DNA of 64,000 nt, from NCBI RefSeq assembly GCF_900176505.1, contig NZ_FWYB01000005.1, forward strand, positions 124,001 through 188,000. Direction: 5' to 3'. Source of the DNA: Pedobacter nyackensis (GTDB lineage: Bacteria; Bacteroidota; Bacteroidia; Sphingobacteriales; Sphingobacteriaceae). Both the position numbers and the translations under genes were made by a program. The first letter of the stretch is position 1, and the number at the start of each line of letters is the position of its first letter. Positions 1-7,300 of this stretch are shown here, one piece after another. The notes beneath the pieces were generated by a model. It searched no databases and was not told the origin of the DNA. It saw nothing but the letters and a program-made list of their open reading frames with translations.

Positions 1-761
1 TCAATTGTTCCGATGGTGGTTTGCTGACCATAGTTATGTGTTGGGAATAGCTTTTCTGAAGTTTTTTCCTGTACTTTCCAGGTGTCGTTATCTAAACCGC
101 GGTTCTTTTCTTCGTAAACGGCTTCCAGCTCAGTATGAAAAATACGGAACACCGGACTGCGGAAACGTTCTGCCTGCAAGGCTAAAAACTGATCTGTTGC
201 ATTGGAAGGGAAATCCTCTTTGTAAACGGTTTCTTCGTACCAGGTATGTGCGTTGGTCGACTGCCCGCCTATAGATTTCATCATTTTATCATACTCGTTC
301 GCAATAGAAAAGTTAGATGCTTGGCCAGAAGTTTTGTCAATCTCGGCATAGATCGCCTTGCGTTTTGCCGGATCTGTAGTTCCACGGTATTGCTCGTAAA
401 GCGTCGAGATTTTATCCAATAATGGCTTTTCCTTTGTATAGTCCATGGTTCCGAATTTATCCGTTCCCTTAAATAATAAATGCTCCAGATAATGGGCCAA
501 GCCTGTTGCGGTAGCCGGATCAGTGTTGCTTCCTGCTCTTACAGCCAGACGGAACTCAATAATGGGTTCTTTTGTGTTTGGAGAGAGTACAACGGTAAGT
601 CCGTTTTTTAGCGTGTAGAAACGGGATTTTGTAGGGTCGTTGGTTACGTACTTATAACTGTACCCACCAGATGAGGCTGTTTTCCACTGATAGGTAGATT
701 GAGCCATCAAGCTTGTCCCTGCAATTAATAAGCAGACAAGCAGCAATAGTTTGTGTTTCAT
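1..761 (-). CDS. M16 family zinc metallopeptidase, N-terminal part (cut by window edge)
   Basis: The reading frame is open from the ATG at 761 to the left edge, so about 253 residues are visible and the C-terminus lies outside. Residues 1-20 form a lysine-led hydrophobic signal peptide (MKHKLLLLVCLLIAG) ending near a Met-Ala-Gln cleavage site. The inverted zinc motif HxxEH is present as His90-Tyr-Leu-Glu93-His94, with the M16 context of an alpha helix followed by LLFKGT. The last residues read TIGT, matching the family's conserved segment before a following helix. Known family role: secreted or periplasmic peptide degradation (insulinase/pitrilysin fold). A TATATTTG element (complement of 881-888) could be its -7 box, but no good -33 partner is visible. 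It is divergent from surE. Confidence 0.88.
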   Translation of the reverse strand, partial: MKHKLLLLVCLLIAGTSLMAQSTYQWKTASSGGYSYKYVTNDPTKSRFYTLKNGLTVVLSPNTKEPIIEFRLAVRAGSNTDPATATGLAHYLEHLLFKGTDKFGTMDYTKEKPLLDKISTLYEQYRGTTDPAKRKAIYAEIDKTSGQASNFSIANEYDKMMKSIGGQSTNAHTWYEETVYKEDFPSNATDQFLALQAERFRSPVFRIFHTELEAVYEEKNRGLDNDTWKVQEKTSEKLFPTHNYGQQTTIGTI

Positions 762-978
762 TTAGAATAATTATTAGTTAGTTTTTTTATTTAGCCCGGA
801 TGTATCTTCCCTGCTCTTATCAATAAACTTTTGACACAAATCGGTTTAATAAGTTACAGCGACTCGTTATAACCCGGGGGCAAATATAAATTGAAACCTA
901 AGTTTTTTGCCCGAATTCTTGTACTTTTACTGCTACATAAGTTATTTAGTTAACTGTGTATACCCTTAATATAATTAC

Positions 979-1827
979 ATGAAGAAGCAAAATTCAAAAC
1001 CCAATATTTTAGTCGTAAACGATGATGGCATTACAGCTCCAGGCATTAAAAACCTGATCGATGTAATGATGGAAATTGGTAATGTGGTGGTTGTGGCGCC
1101 AGATGGACCACAGTCGGGCATGGGCCACGCTATTACTATTGGAAAGCCATTGCGTTTTGATCGTGTAGATTTATATCCGGGAGTAGAAATGTATAAATGT
1201 TCGGGTACCCCGGTAGATTGTGTAAAGCTCGCTGTAAACAAGATCTTTAAAGGCCAAAAGCCTGATCTATGCGTTTCAGGAATTAACCATGGTTTAAATA
1301 ACTCTATCAATGTAATCTATTCAGGCACCATGTCGGCCGCCGTAGAAGGTGCTATTGAGGGCATTCCTTCAATAGGCTTTTCACTGGATGATTTTTCTCA
1401 GCAGGCGGATTTTAGCCACTGTAAAAAGTTCATTAAGACGATTTCCATGCAGGTTCTGGAACATGGATTACCACCGGCAACTTTGCTGAATGTTAATTTC
1501 CCTAATGGTGATGACCTAAGGGGTATAAAAATCTGCCGACAAGCGAATGCCAAATGGGCGGAAGAGTTTGATGAAAGAAAAGATCCTTATGAACGTCCGT
1601 ATTACTGGCTTACAGGTGTTTTTCAAAATAATGATAAGGGTGAGGATACAGACGTTTGGGCATTGGAGCATGGGTATGTGTCGGTAGTTCCGGTACAGTT
1701 CGATCTTACTGCTCATCATGCTATTCCGGTATTGAACAGCTGGACTTTTGATGTTCCCGGATTGCCTTCTGCAACAACGGAAGAAATAAGAAGAACTGCA
1801 GCACCTGATGGCCCTTCACTTGGATAA
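979..1827 (+). CDS. surE: 5'-nucleotidase SurE
   Basis: SurE is a metal-dependent nucleoside 5'-monophosphate phosphatase acting in the cytoplasm. The protein has 282 residues, slightly longer than the usual ~250. The N-terminal signature NDDGITAPGI supplies metal ligands Asp15 and Asp16; Ser46 (PQSGMGH) and Asn103 (SGINHG) complete the expected site. The family segments YKCSGTPVDCV and SGTMSAAVEGA also match. The start is the first ATG after a stop-rich leader and gives a standard N-terminus. Only 4 bases separate its stop from the next small gene, which itself overlaps lpxB, so surE, the small membrane protein and lpxB probably form one transcript. Confidence 0.95.
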   Translation: MKKQNSKPNILVVNDDGITAPGIKNLIDVMMEIGNVVVVAPDGPQSGMGHAITIGKPLRFDRVDLYPGVEMYKCSGTPVDCVKLAVNKIFKGQKPDLCVSGINHGLNNSINVIYSGTMSAAVEGAIEGIPSIGFSLDDFSQQADFSHCKKFIKTISMQVLEHGLPPATLLNVNFPNGDDLRGIKICRQANAKWAEEFDERKDPYERPYYWLTGVFQNNDKGEDTDVWALEHGYVSVVPVQFDLTAHHAIPVLNSWTFDVPGLPSATTEEIRRTAAPDGPSLG

Positions 1828-1831
1828 TCAG

Positions 1832-2110
1832 ATGATAGGAAGTCGACTAACACAAATTAAGAATTCTGTATTTATTGGTTTGGGCATCGGATTGGTGATC
1901 CCTGGAATATTGCTTTCGGTAGTCTGGTATCTGATGCACAAATTTGCCTTTCTAGCTAAGGCCGATCTGTTACTGATTGGATGCATTGCTGTAAATGCGC
2001 TGCTAATGCATTATTTTTTTAAATTGAATAAGGAAAATATCGGTCGGGGCATTATCAGTGCTACTTTTATCTGGGCCTTTGCTTTTTTCTTTTATAAAAT
2101 GAGCCGTTAA
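1832..2110 (+). CDS. Small membrane protein between surE and lpxB
   Basis: This 92-residue protein has three predicted membrane segments: a glycine/isoleucine-rich helix near residues 12-32, a second near 43-62 (LLLIGCIAVNALL) and a third near 72-88 ending in a basic FYKMSR. I do not recognise a named family. An in-frame ATG at 1808 lies inside surE; I prefer 1832 because it avoids a 20-base overlap and gives a short polar N-terminus (MIGSRLTQIKNS) before the first helix. Its stop TAA shares its last base with the lpxB ATG (TAATG), which indicates translational coupling. Position suggests an envelope role, but that is only inference. Confidence 0.8.
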   Translation: MIGSRLTQIKNSVFIGLGIGLVIPGILLSVVWYLMHKFAFLAKADLLLIGCIAVNALLMHYFFKLNKENIGRGIISATFIWAFAFFFYKMSR

Positions 2111-3213
2111 TGAGGTATTACTTAGTAGCAGGAGAGGCATCTGGTGATTTGCACGGAGCCAATTTAATGAAAGCCTTAAAGGCTGAGGATGCCAATGCTG
2201 AATTCAGGTATTATGGCGGCAATAAAATGCATGCCGAAGGTGGTGTGCTGGATAAACATTATTCGGAAATGGCTTTTATGGGCTTTACCGAAGTAGTGTT
2301 AAATCTTCGTACCATCTTTAAAAATCTGAAGGCCTGCAAAGCGGCGATACTGGCTTATAAACCTGATGTGCTTATTCTGATAGATTTTCCTGGCTTTAAC
2401 CTGAAGATTGCTGAATTTGCAAAGGCTAATGGCATCAAAGTTTGCTATTATATCTCGCCAAAGGTTTGGGCCTGGAATCAGAAACGTGTGCTTAAAATTA
2501 AGCGGATTGTAGATAAATTGTTCTGCATCTTGCCATTTGAGGTTGATTTTTACAAGGAATGGGGGATGGATGTCGATTATGTAGGCAATCCTTTGCTGGA
2601 TGAAATCGCGCAATTTACACCGGACGCTGAGTTTAGAAAAAAATATCATCTTGAAAGAGATATCATTGCTTTGTTACCTGGTAGTCGCAAGCAAGAAATA
2701 GAGCGCCTTTTACCAGATATGTTAAGTGTAACTCAGTCTTTCCCTGATTACGATTTTGTAGTAGCTGCGGCGCCAAGTTTTGATGAAGCCTATTACAGAC
2801 AATTTATTAAAACAGATAATGTAAAGCTGGTTTTTGCACAAACTTATAATCTATTGCATGTGGCCAAAGCAGCTATCGTTGCTTCAGGCACGGCAACATT
2901 GGAGACCGCACTTTTTCATGTGCCTCAGGTAGTGGTTTATCGCGGTGGAGCCATTTCTGTAGCCATAGCACGCGCATTGGTCAAGATCCGTTTTATATCT
3001 CTGGTTAATTTAATTATGGATAGGGCTGTGGTTACCGAGCTCATTCAAAATGATTGTAATACCGGGAAGATTACGAGTACGCTAAGTGGCATCTTAACCG
3101 GTACGGAAAGAGAACAAATGTTGAACGATTATGAAGAGTTATCGGCAAAAATGGGTACTGCCGGAGCTTCTGCGCGTACTGCTAAACTGATTCTTGCTTA
3201 CTTGAAAGGGTAG
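2110..3213 (+). CDS. lpxB: Lipid-A-disaccharide synthase
   Basis: LpxB is a GT19 glycosyltransferase that joins UDP-2,3-diacylglucosamine to lipid X to form the tetra-acyl disaccharide of lipid A on the inner membrane surface. The 367-residue length is near the family norm. Recognisable blocks are the N-terminal GEASGDLHGA, the segment YYISPKVWAWNQKR, the ALLPGSRKQEI nucleotide-sugar motif and VASGTATLETAL near the donor site. It starts on the last base of the upstream stop codon. Presence of lpxB supports a Gram-negative outer membrane with lipid A. No truncation is seen. Confidence 0.95.
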   Translation: MRYYLVAGEASGDLHGANLMKALKAEDANAEFRYYGGNKMHAEGGVLDKHYSEMAFMGFTEVVLNLRTIFKNLKACKAAILAYKPDVLILIDFPGFNLKIAEFAKANGIKVCYYISPKVWAWNQKRVLKIKRIVDKLFCILPFEVDFYKEWGMDVDYVGNPLLDEIAQFTPDAEFRKKYHLERDIIALLPGSRKQEIERLLPDMLSVTQSFPDYDFVVAAAPSFDEAYYRQFIKTDNVKLVFAQTYNLLHVAKAAIVASGTATLETALFHVPQVVVYRGGAISVAIARALVKIRFISLVNLIMDRAVVTELIQNDCNTGKITSTLSGILTGTEREQMLNDYEELSAKMGTAGASARTAKLILAYLKG

Positions 3214-3227
3214 TTGCCATAAAAGGA

Positions 3228-3818
3228 TCATTTTTTTATGCCATTATATGCTACCCGACAGCGTTCTCCTTCAAGAAGTAAGCGACATTGTTCGTCTTTT
3301 TCCGGGATGTTTATACCATTTAATTCTTTACGGTATTGACGCCTGATGTCGATTCTGCTTTTAGCTTCAATAAATCGCCGTACCTGTTCCTGGTTCTCCA
3401 ATGTTAAACCTGGTACCTGAACTGGCTCATTGTTGTCATCTTTAGCTACCATGGTAAAGTAACAGGTGTTGGTATGTTTCATCTGATTGGTTTTAACGTT
3501 TTCAGAGATTACCCTTATTCCAACTACCAGCGATGTGTTGCCAACATAATTTATGGAAGCCATTAAGGATACCAACTCGCCAACCTCAACGGGCGCTAAA
3601 AAATTAACGGTATCAATTGATGCCGTTACGCAATAATTACCGGCGTGCTTGGCTGCACATACATAAGCTACCTTATCCATCAGCGAAAGTAAAATACCCC
3701 CGTGTATCTTACCTCCAAAATTAGAATAGGCCGGTATCATCAATTCTGTAAGTATAGTTTCAGAAAAGCTTACAGGCTTATAGATCGTAGTAGTTTCAGT
3801 TTGTTCCCTGGTTTCCAT
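3228..3818 (-). CDS. Acyl-CoA thioesterase (hotdog fold, YciA/ACOT type)
   Basis: The protein (196 residues) carries one hotdog domain over roughly residues 15-135. The signature GGKIHGGILLSLMDKVAYVCA contains the helix Asp of acyl-CoA thioesterases, followed by VTASIDTVNFLAPV and the late strand motif YFTMVAKD. Known members hydrolyse acyl-CoA to free acid and CoA in the cytoplasm. A charged C-terminal tail of about 55 residues extends beyond the domain. It lies 25 bases downstream of the Na+/H+ antiporter on the same strand, so the two are probably cotranscribed. Substrate chain length cannot be told from sequence. Confidence 0.88.
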   Translation of the reverse strand: METREQTETTTIYKPVSFSETILTELMIPAYSNFGGKIHGGILLSLMDKVAYVCAAKHAGNYCVTASIDTVNFLAPVEVGELVSLMASINYVGNTSLVVGIRVISENVKTNQMKHTNTCYFTMVAKDDNNEPVQVPGLTLENQEQVRRFIEAKSRIDIRRQYRKELNGINIPEKDEQCRLLLEGERCRVAYNGIKK

Positions 3819-3843
3819 AATTTGTTTGTTAGGTGGATAGATC

Positions 3844-5448
3844 TTAGTGTTTATTTAACCTGGCTTCTTCAAGGTCAAGGTTATCTTCCATATTACGCAA
3901 TACTTCGTGGTCGTATTTTTTTTCTGTTGTCATTTTCTTTAACCCTTTTCTCCTTAAGGCAATCAATTCCAGCATAATTTCCCGGTATAGCTTTCTTACA
4001 GAGGTTACCTGTTCTTTCTGAGTCTGCTCCATTAAAGTACGTTGTGTGGCGTTTATGCTTCTTTCCAGTTGTTCTTTAATTCGGGCGATGGTTTCAAACT
4101 GGCTCATTTCGGCACTGTATTTATCATTAAGATAGCTTACGCAGTCTTTTGCCAGTTGTAAACGGATGGTCTCTATCTGTTCATCTTCAGGTACATGTTC
4201 ATCTACTTCTTCAACTTTTAGCAGCCTCAGAAAAATAGGGAGCGTTAGCCCTTGAAATACAAGCGTTACCAATATTACCACAAAGGTGATAAACAAGATC
4301 ATGTTGCGGTGCGGGAAAGGCTCACCTGTGTTTAAAGTAAGTGGAATCGCTAATGCCGAGGCCAAAGAAACCACACCCCGCATTCCTGCCCAGCCTACTA
4401 TGAATGGAAGTTTTAAACCGGGACTTTTCTCCTTTTTTCTGATCCGTGGACTTAAAAGCCTCGGAATAAAAGCCGAAGCATAAACGAGAACAATTCTAAC
4501 AATAATCACAATTGCGCTAATGATTAAGGCATCTTTTATTGCTTCTTCCATTGAATAGCCTTCCAGGCCTGCCACGATCACAGGTAATTCTAATCCAATA
4601 AGGATAAATACAAAACCATTTAAGAGAAAACCAAGCGTTGCCCAAACCTCTTTCGCTTGCAGGCGGGTATGGTAGTTTAAGAAATCGCCAGATCGGAATG
4701 ATAAAAAGAGTCCGCCACTAACTACTGCCAGTACCCCCGACCAATGAAACTCCTCTGCAACGATATACATCAGATAAGGAGCGATGAGTGTGATTGGAGT
4801 GGTAATACTTGATGATTTTGCCCAGTACCTAAGTACAAAGTAAAGGAGGTGGGCAATAACCAAACCGACTATTACACCCATTATAGCAAGAATCAGGAAG
4901 TCTGTAACAGCCTTTTGGAACACGAACTGACCGGTTAATATCGCTGCTAAAGCAAATCTGAATACCGTCAGTGAGGCCGCGTCATTTACCAGACTTTCTC
5001 CTTCCAGTATGGTTAAACCTCTTTTAGGCATACTTACCCCTTTTAAAACAGAGGTTGCAGCAACCGCATCGGGCGGTGAGATGATGCCTCCCAGTAAAAA
5101 GCCAAATGCGAGTGTAAAGCCCGGTAAAATGCTCACCGAGAAGTAGGCAATAGCCAATGAGGTGATTAATACTAAAGCAAAACCAAGCGAGAATATAGAC
5201 CTTCTCCATTTCCAAAACTCGTTCCATGAGGTGTACCATGCTGCTTCAAATAATAAAGGAGGCAGGAAAATAAGGAATACAATATCAGGATTGATGTTTA
5301 TTGGAGGGACGCCGGGAATAAAACTAATCCCAAGTCCACCTATTACCAGAAAAATAGGATAAGAGATTTTCCATCGTTGGCTCAGCAGGAAAAGAAGAGC
5401 CATAGCAAAAAATAAGGCAAGGATTAAAAGGAGGTTCGCATGAATCAT
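3844..5448 (-). CDS. Na+/H+ antiporter, CPA1 family
   Basis: This is a 534-residue inner-membrane cation/proton antiporter. About 12 hydrophobic segments occupy residues 5-415, followed by a ~120-residue cytoplasmic tail rich in charged helices. Diagnostic CPA1 motifs are FLPPLLFEAAW (early helix), GGIISPPDAVAATSVLKG, and GESLVNDAASLTVFRFA, which holds the conserved Asn-Asp pair. The later GWAGMRGVVSLASALAIP block is also typical. Known function: sodium or potassium extrusion coupled to proton entry, for pH and salt homeostasis. It leads the transcript that continues into the thioesterase. Ion preference is not evident. Confidence 0.92.
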   Translation of the reverse strand: MIHANLLLILALFFAMALLFLLSQRWKISYPIFLVIGGLGISFIPGVPPININPDIVFLIFLPPLLFEAAWYTSWNEFWKWRRSIFSLGFALVLITSLAIAYFSVSILPGFTLAFGFLLGGIISPPDAVAATSVLKGVSMPKRGLTILEGESLVNDAASLTVFRFALAAILTGQFVFQKAVTDFLILAIMGVIVGLVIAHLLYFVLRYWAKSSSITTPITLIAPYLMYIVAEEFHWSGVLAVVSGGLFLSFRSGDFLNYHTRLQAKEVWATLGFLLNGFVFILIGLELPVIVAGLEGYSMEEAIKDALIISAIVIIVRIVLVYASAFIPRLLSPRIRKKEKSPGLKLPFIVGWAGMRGVVSLASALAIPLTLNTGEPFPHRNMILFITFVVILVTLVFQGLTLPIFLRLLKVEEVDEHVPEDEQIETIRLQLAKDCVSYLNDKYSAEMSQFETIARIKEQLERSINATQRTLMEQTQKEQVTSVRKLYREIMLELIALRRKGLKKMTTEKKYDHEVLRNMEDNLDLEEARLNKH

Positions 5449-5550
5449 GTGCTAAAAATAAACAATTGAACATTCTTTTTTATGGTTTTTTATTAGCCAG
5501 ATCAGGCTCCCCAACCCCTCGGAGTAGGTGAAAATGAAAGATGTGTTGGG

Positions 5551-5925
5551 CTAAGGCTGTACCGACAGATTTTCTTTATTAAGTAAATCTTCATGTTGTA
5601 CCATGTAGCTTAGCGCAGCTTTTACAACTTCATTAAGATTGACTCCTTTCTTTTTAGCCAACAGTGCAGAATCGTGGTGAAGTTTTTCTGAAACCCTTAC
5701 ATTAAAGGATCCTTTGTATACTTTGTCAGGCCTTTTGCCTAATTCCTCACAGGTGGCTAAATAATCTGTAATGGCTTCTTTAAATGCTTGTTCCAGTTCA
5801 TCAACAGATGCACCTTCAAAGGTTACTAAATCATTTATTCCGTGAATTTTTCCAAAAAATACGCGGTCTTCTGCACTGAATTCTACGGAGCCGATATACC
5901 CATTGTACTCAAAATAGTTCTTCAT
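5551..5925 (-). CDS. hicB: HicB-family antitoxin
   Basis: The 124-residue protein has a degraded-RNaseH-like HicB domain over residues 1-70 (YNGYIGSVEFSAEDRVFFGKIHGINDLVTFEG, then a helix ending ATCEELGK) and a C-terminal ribbon-helix-helix segment (KGSFNVRVSEKLHHDSALLAKKKGVNLNEVV). Family knowledge: HicB binds and neutralises the HicA RNase and uses its DNA-binding domain to repress the operon. It overlaps the hicA reading frame by 17 bases, with toxin first, which is the classic hicAB order. The inverted repeat at 6184-6218 is the likely operator. Confidence 0.92.
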   Translation of the reverse strand: MKNYFEYNGYIGSVEFSAEDRVFFGKIHGINDLVTFEGASVDELEQAFKEAITDYLATCEELGKRPDKVYKGSFNVRVSEKLHHDSALLAKKKGVNLNEVVKAALSYMVQHEDLLNKENLSVQP

Positions 5926-6169
5926 AATCCTGATTAATTTTTTGTATGATTAAATCAATTTGATAGTTTTTTAAAATATTTCCCGGATGTGGTTCGTGCA
6001 TGCTTATCACGTCCTTTTGTTTATTTGCAAATTTTCTTCTAGACCCTCCGGTTTTACCATTTTTAATTTCTTCAAAACCATAATAGTTTAGAATTCTGAT
6101 TGCTTCCTGCCAGGTAAAATCTTTTGGCTTAGCGCATAACCGTGCTAATAGTTTATCTATTTTGCTCAT
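5909..6169 (-). CDS. hicA: HicA-family toxin (mRNA interferase)
   Basis: The 86-residue protein has the compact double-stranded RNA-binding-like HicA fold: helix LLARLCAKPKDFTWQEAIRILNYYGF, strand GGSRRKF, strand DVISMHEPHPG and a closing helix. The usual active-site motif Gly-Ser-His is here Gly-Ser-Arg, and the conserved histidines sit in HEPHPG instead, as in a known HicA subfamily. Known members cleave mRNA at or away from the ribosome. A TATATTTG element (complement of 6171-6178) lies one base before the ATG; if it is the -7 box the transcript would be leaderless or nearly so. It overlaps hicB by 17 bases. Confidence 0.9.
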   Translation of the reverse strand: MSKIDKLLARLCAKPKDFTWQEAIRILNYYGFEEIKNGKTGGSRRKFANKQKDVISMHEPHPGNILKNYQIDLIIQKINQDYEELF

Positions 6170-6183
6170 ACAAATATATATAA

Positions 6184-6218
6184 TTTAATGTGTAACTAAG
6201 AAATAGTTACACATTAAA
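6184..6218. promoter_or_regulatory. Perfect inverted repeat, probable HicB operator
   Basis: Two perfect 15-base arms, TTTAATGTGTAACTA (6184-6198) and its reverse complement (6204-6218), are separated by 5 bases. The repeat lies 15 bases upstream of the hicA start and next to the TATATTTG element. HicB antitoxins with ribbon-helix-helix domains bind such palindromes to autoregulate hicAB, so this is the likely operator (inference). It has no T-tract and is not placed as a terminator. Confidence 0.75.
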
Positions 6219-6605
6219 AAGTGCTTGAAGTTTTTTGAATACTTTAAATCTATGCGAAAACCAAATGAAATTGGTAAAGAATAATTAAATAAATAGACTG
6301 GCCTAGTTTTGGCCCAATTCACGATTGAGAGGTCCTTTAGACAAATAAGTTGGTTTTAGGTACCCGCTAGGTAGGTTATAGGTACCTCATTAGTGTAAGG
6401 ACCAACGAGGTACCTGGTGTGTACCTCTAAGCTTGGGATGTCATGGGAAGACTTCTAAAATTCATCTTGTGTTTTTGTCTGTAACGCATTGATTTTCAGT
6501 TGTTTTATTGTTTATTGTTTAGGGTGTTCTGCTAGATTTCATACTAGAGATTTTTGAATTCAAAGGGGGGGATTGAGGATTTGAAACTTTCTAGCTTTAA
6601 AAAAG
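6219..6605. other. Non-coding stretch between hicAB and tRNA-Tyr
   Basis: No convincing reading frame is seen here. Two things stand out. At 6357-6427 the hexamer GGTACC or its close variant recurs four times and can pair with itself (GGTACCTC at 6381-6388 with GAGGTACC at 6407-6414, and GAGGTAC with GTACCTC at 6421-6427). At 6565-6591, read on the minus strand, there is a degenerate copy of the 3' end of tRNA-Tyr. The rest is AT-rich without clear structure. It could be the scar of an integrated element. Confidence 0.4.
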
Positions 6606-6637
6606 AAAAGCTGTTTCATAGCTATGAAACAGCTTTT
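6606..6637 (-). terminator. Rho-independent terminator of the tRNA transcript
   Basis: The 32-base segment is a perfect palindrome (arms 6606-6621 and 6622-6637, AAAAGCTGTTTCATAG and its complement). On the minus strand it lies 7 bases past the encoded CCA of tRNA-Tyr and continues into a T-rich run (complement of 6601-6609), which fits a terminator for the tRNA-Ala/tRNA-Tyr unit. Confidence 0.8.
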
Positions 6638-6643
6638 TAATTG

Positions 6644-6729
6644 TGGTGGGGGGAGAAGGATTCGAACCTTCGAAGTCTTGCGACAACAGAGTTACAGTCT
6701 GTCCCATTTGGCCACTCTGGTATCCCCCC
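6644..6729 (-). tRNA. tRNA-Tyr (GTA)
   Basis: On the minus strand the gene folds as a class II tRNA. The acceptor stem pairs GGGGGGA with TCCCCCC; the anticodon stem is ACAGA/TCTGT around the loop CTGTAAC, giving anticodon GTA. A long variable arm (stem GTC/GAC) and the T arm GAAGG-TTCGAAT-CCTTC follow. The mature body is 6647-6729 with discriminator A; CCA is encoded at 6644-6646. The long variable arm is expected for bacterial tRNA-Tyr. Confidence 0.95.
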
Positions 6730-6747
6730 ATTTCAATATTTTAATTA

Positions 6748-6775
6748 AAAAGCCTCAGAAAAATCTGAGGCTTTT
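6748..6775 (-). terminator. Hairpin between the two tRNA genes
   Basis: Arms AAAAGCCTCAGA (6748-6759) and TCTGAGGCTTTT (6764-6775) enclose a 4-base loop and are flanked by A/T runs on both sides. It sits 5 bases after tRNA-Ala on the minus strand. It could be a partial terminator or a processing site for the joint tRNA transcript. Confidence 0.65.
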
Positions 6776-6780
6776 AAGGG

Positions 6781-6854
6781 TGGAGAATATCGGATTCGAA
6801 CCGATCACCTCTTCACTGCCAGCGAAGCGCTCTAGCCAAATGAGCTAATCCCCC
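6781..6854 (-). tRNA. tRNA-Ala (GGC)
   Basis: The 74-base minus-strand gene folds as a standard tRNA: acceptor GGGGGAT/ATTCTCC, D stem GCTC/GAGC, anticodon stem CTTCG/TGAAG with loop CTGGCAG (anticodon GGC, alanine), 5-base variable loop, T arm ATCGG-TTCGAAT-CCGAT and discriminator A. No CCA is encoded (the gene is followed by CCC). It is transcribed from the promoter at 6889-6919 ahead of tRNA-Tyr. Confidence 0.93.
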
Positions 6855-6888
6855 TTATTACAACCGGCAATTAAAACCAGCGTGGGGG

Positions 6889-6919
6889 CAAAAGTAACTA
6901 ATTTTAGAAATCCTGCAAA
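6889..6919 (-). promoter_or_regulatory. Bacteroidota-type promoter for the tRNA pair
   Basis: On the minus strand, TTTG (complement of 6916-6919) is followed after exactly 19 bases by TACTTTTG (complement of 6889-6896). This matches the primary sigma consensus of Bacteroidota (-33 TTTG, -7 TAnnTTTG). Transcription would start near 6882, about 28 bases before tRNA-Ala. Confidence 0.8.
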
Positions 6920-6997
6920 TTAAATATTGAAATATTGCACCTGGAAAACTAATTATTGTTTTAACCGCCACGGTATAAGTTGATTGCCGGGGATAAT

Positions 6998-7156
6998 TTA
7001 TTCCTTACGTGATTTTAATTCTGCAAGGATACTTTTTAGCACTTCATTTCTTTCGCGAGAGGCTTTACTTATTCTAATAAACAGGATGAAAAATAATACT
7101 ATCCCAGCTAACCATAAAATAGGTGTTAAAAGGGCCATTAGTTCAAAGTAGTGCAT
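6998..7156 (-). CDS. Small single-pass membrane protein (52 residues)
   Basis: The frame from the ATG at 7156 to TAA at 6998-7000 encodes 52 residues. Residues 8-29 form a strong hydrophobic helix (ALLTPILWLAGIVLFFILFI). The tail from residue 30 is a charged, probably helical segment (RISKASRERNEVLKSILAELKSRKE) with leucine/isoleucine spacing suggestive of a short coiled coil facing the cytoplasm. I do not recognise a family. It is divergent from the DUF4268 gene; TATATTTA near 7182-7189 on its strand could be part of its promoter. The clear helix plus charged tail argue against chance. Confidence 0.6.
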   Translation of the reverse strand: MHYFELMALLTPILWLAGIVLFFILFIRISKASRERNEVLKSILAELKSRKE

Positions 7157-7300
7157 AATTTAGATTTAGGTAAGCCTAAATATATAAAAAAATAATTCGG
7201 GGTGAATCTGCCGGCACTTTAATTTGTTGCGTATTTTTGCTGCATTACACTCATTCTACAGGTTAATGAGTAGGTTTAACTATTTTCAATACGATTTAAT

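Noticed and set aside
5..274. Plus-strand open frame of 89 codons at the left edge
   Set aside because: It is the antisense of the M16 peptidase gene, which has a signal peptide and an HxxEH motif.
1808..1831. Earlier start for the small membrane protein within surE
   Set aside because: The ATG at 1832 avoids the overlap and gives a more plausible short N-terminus.
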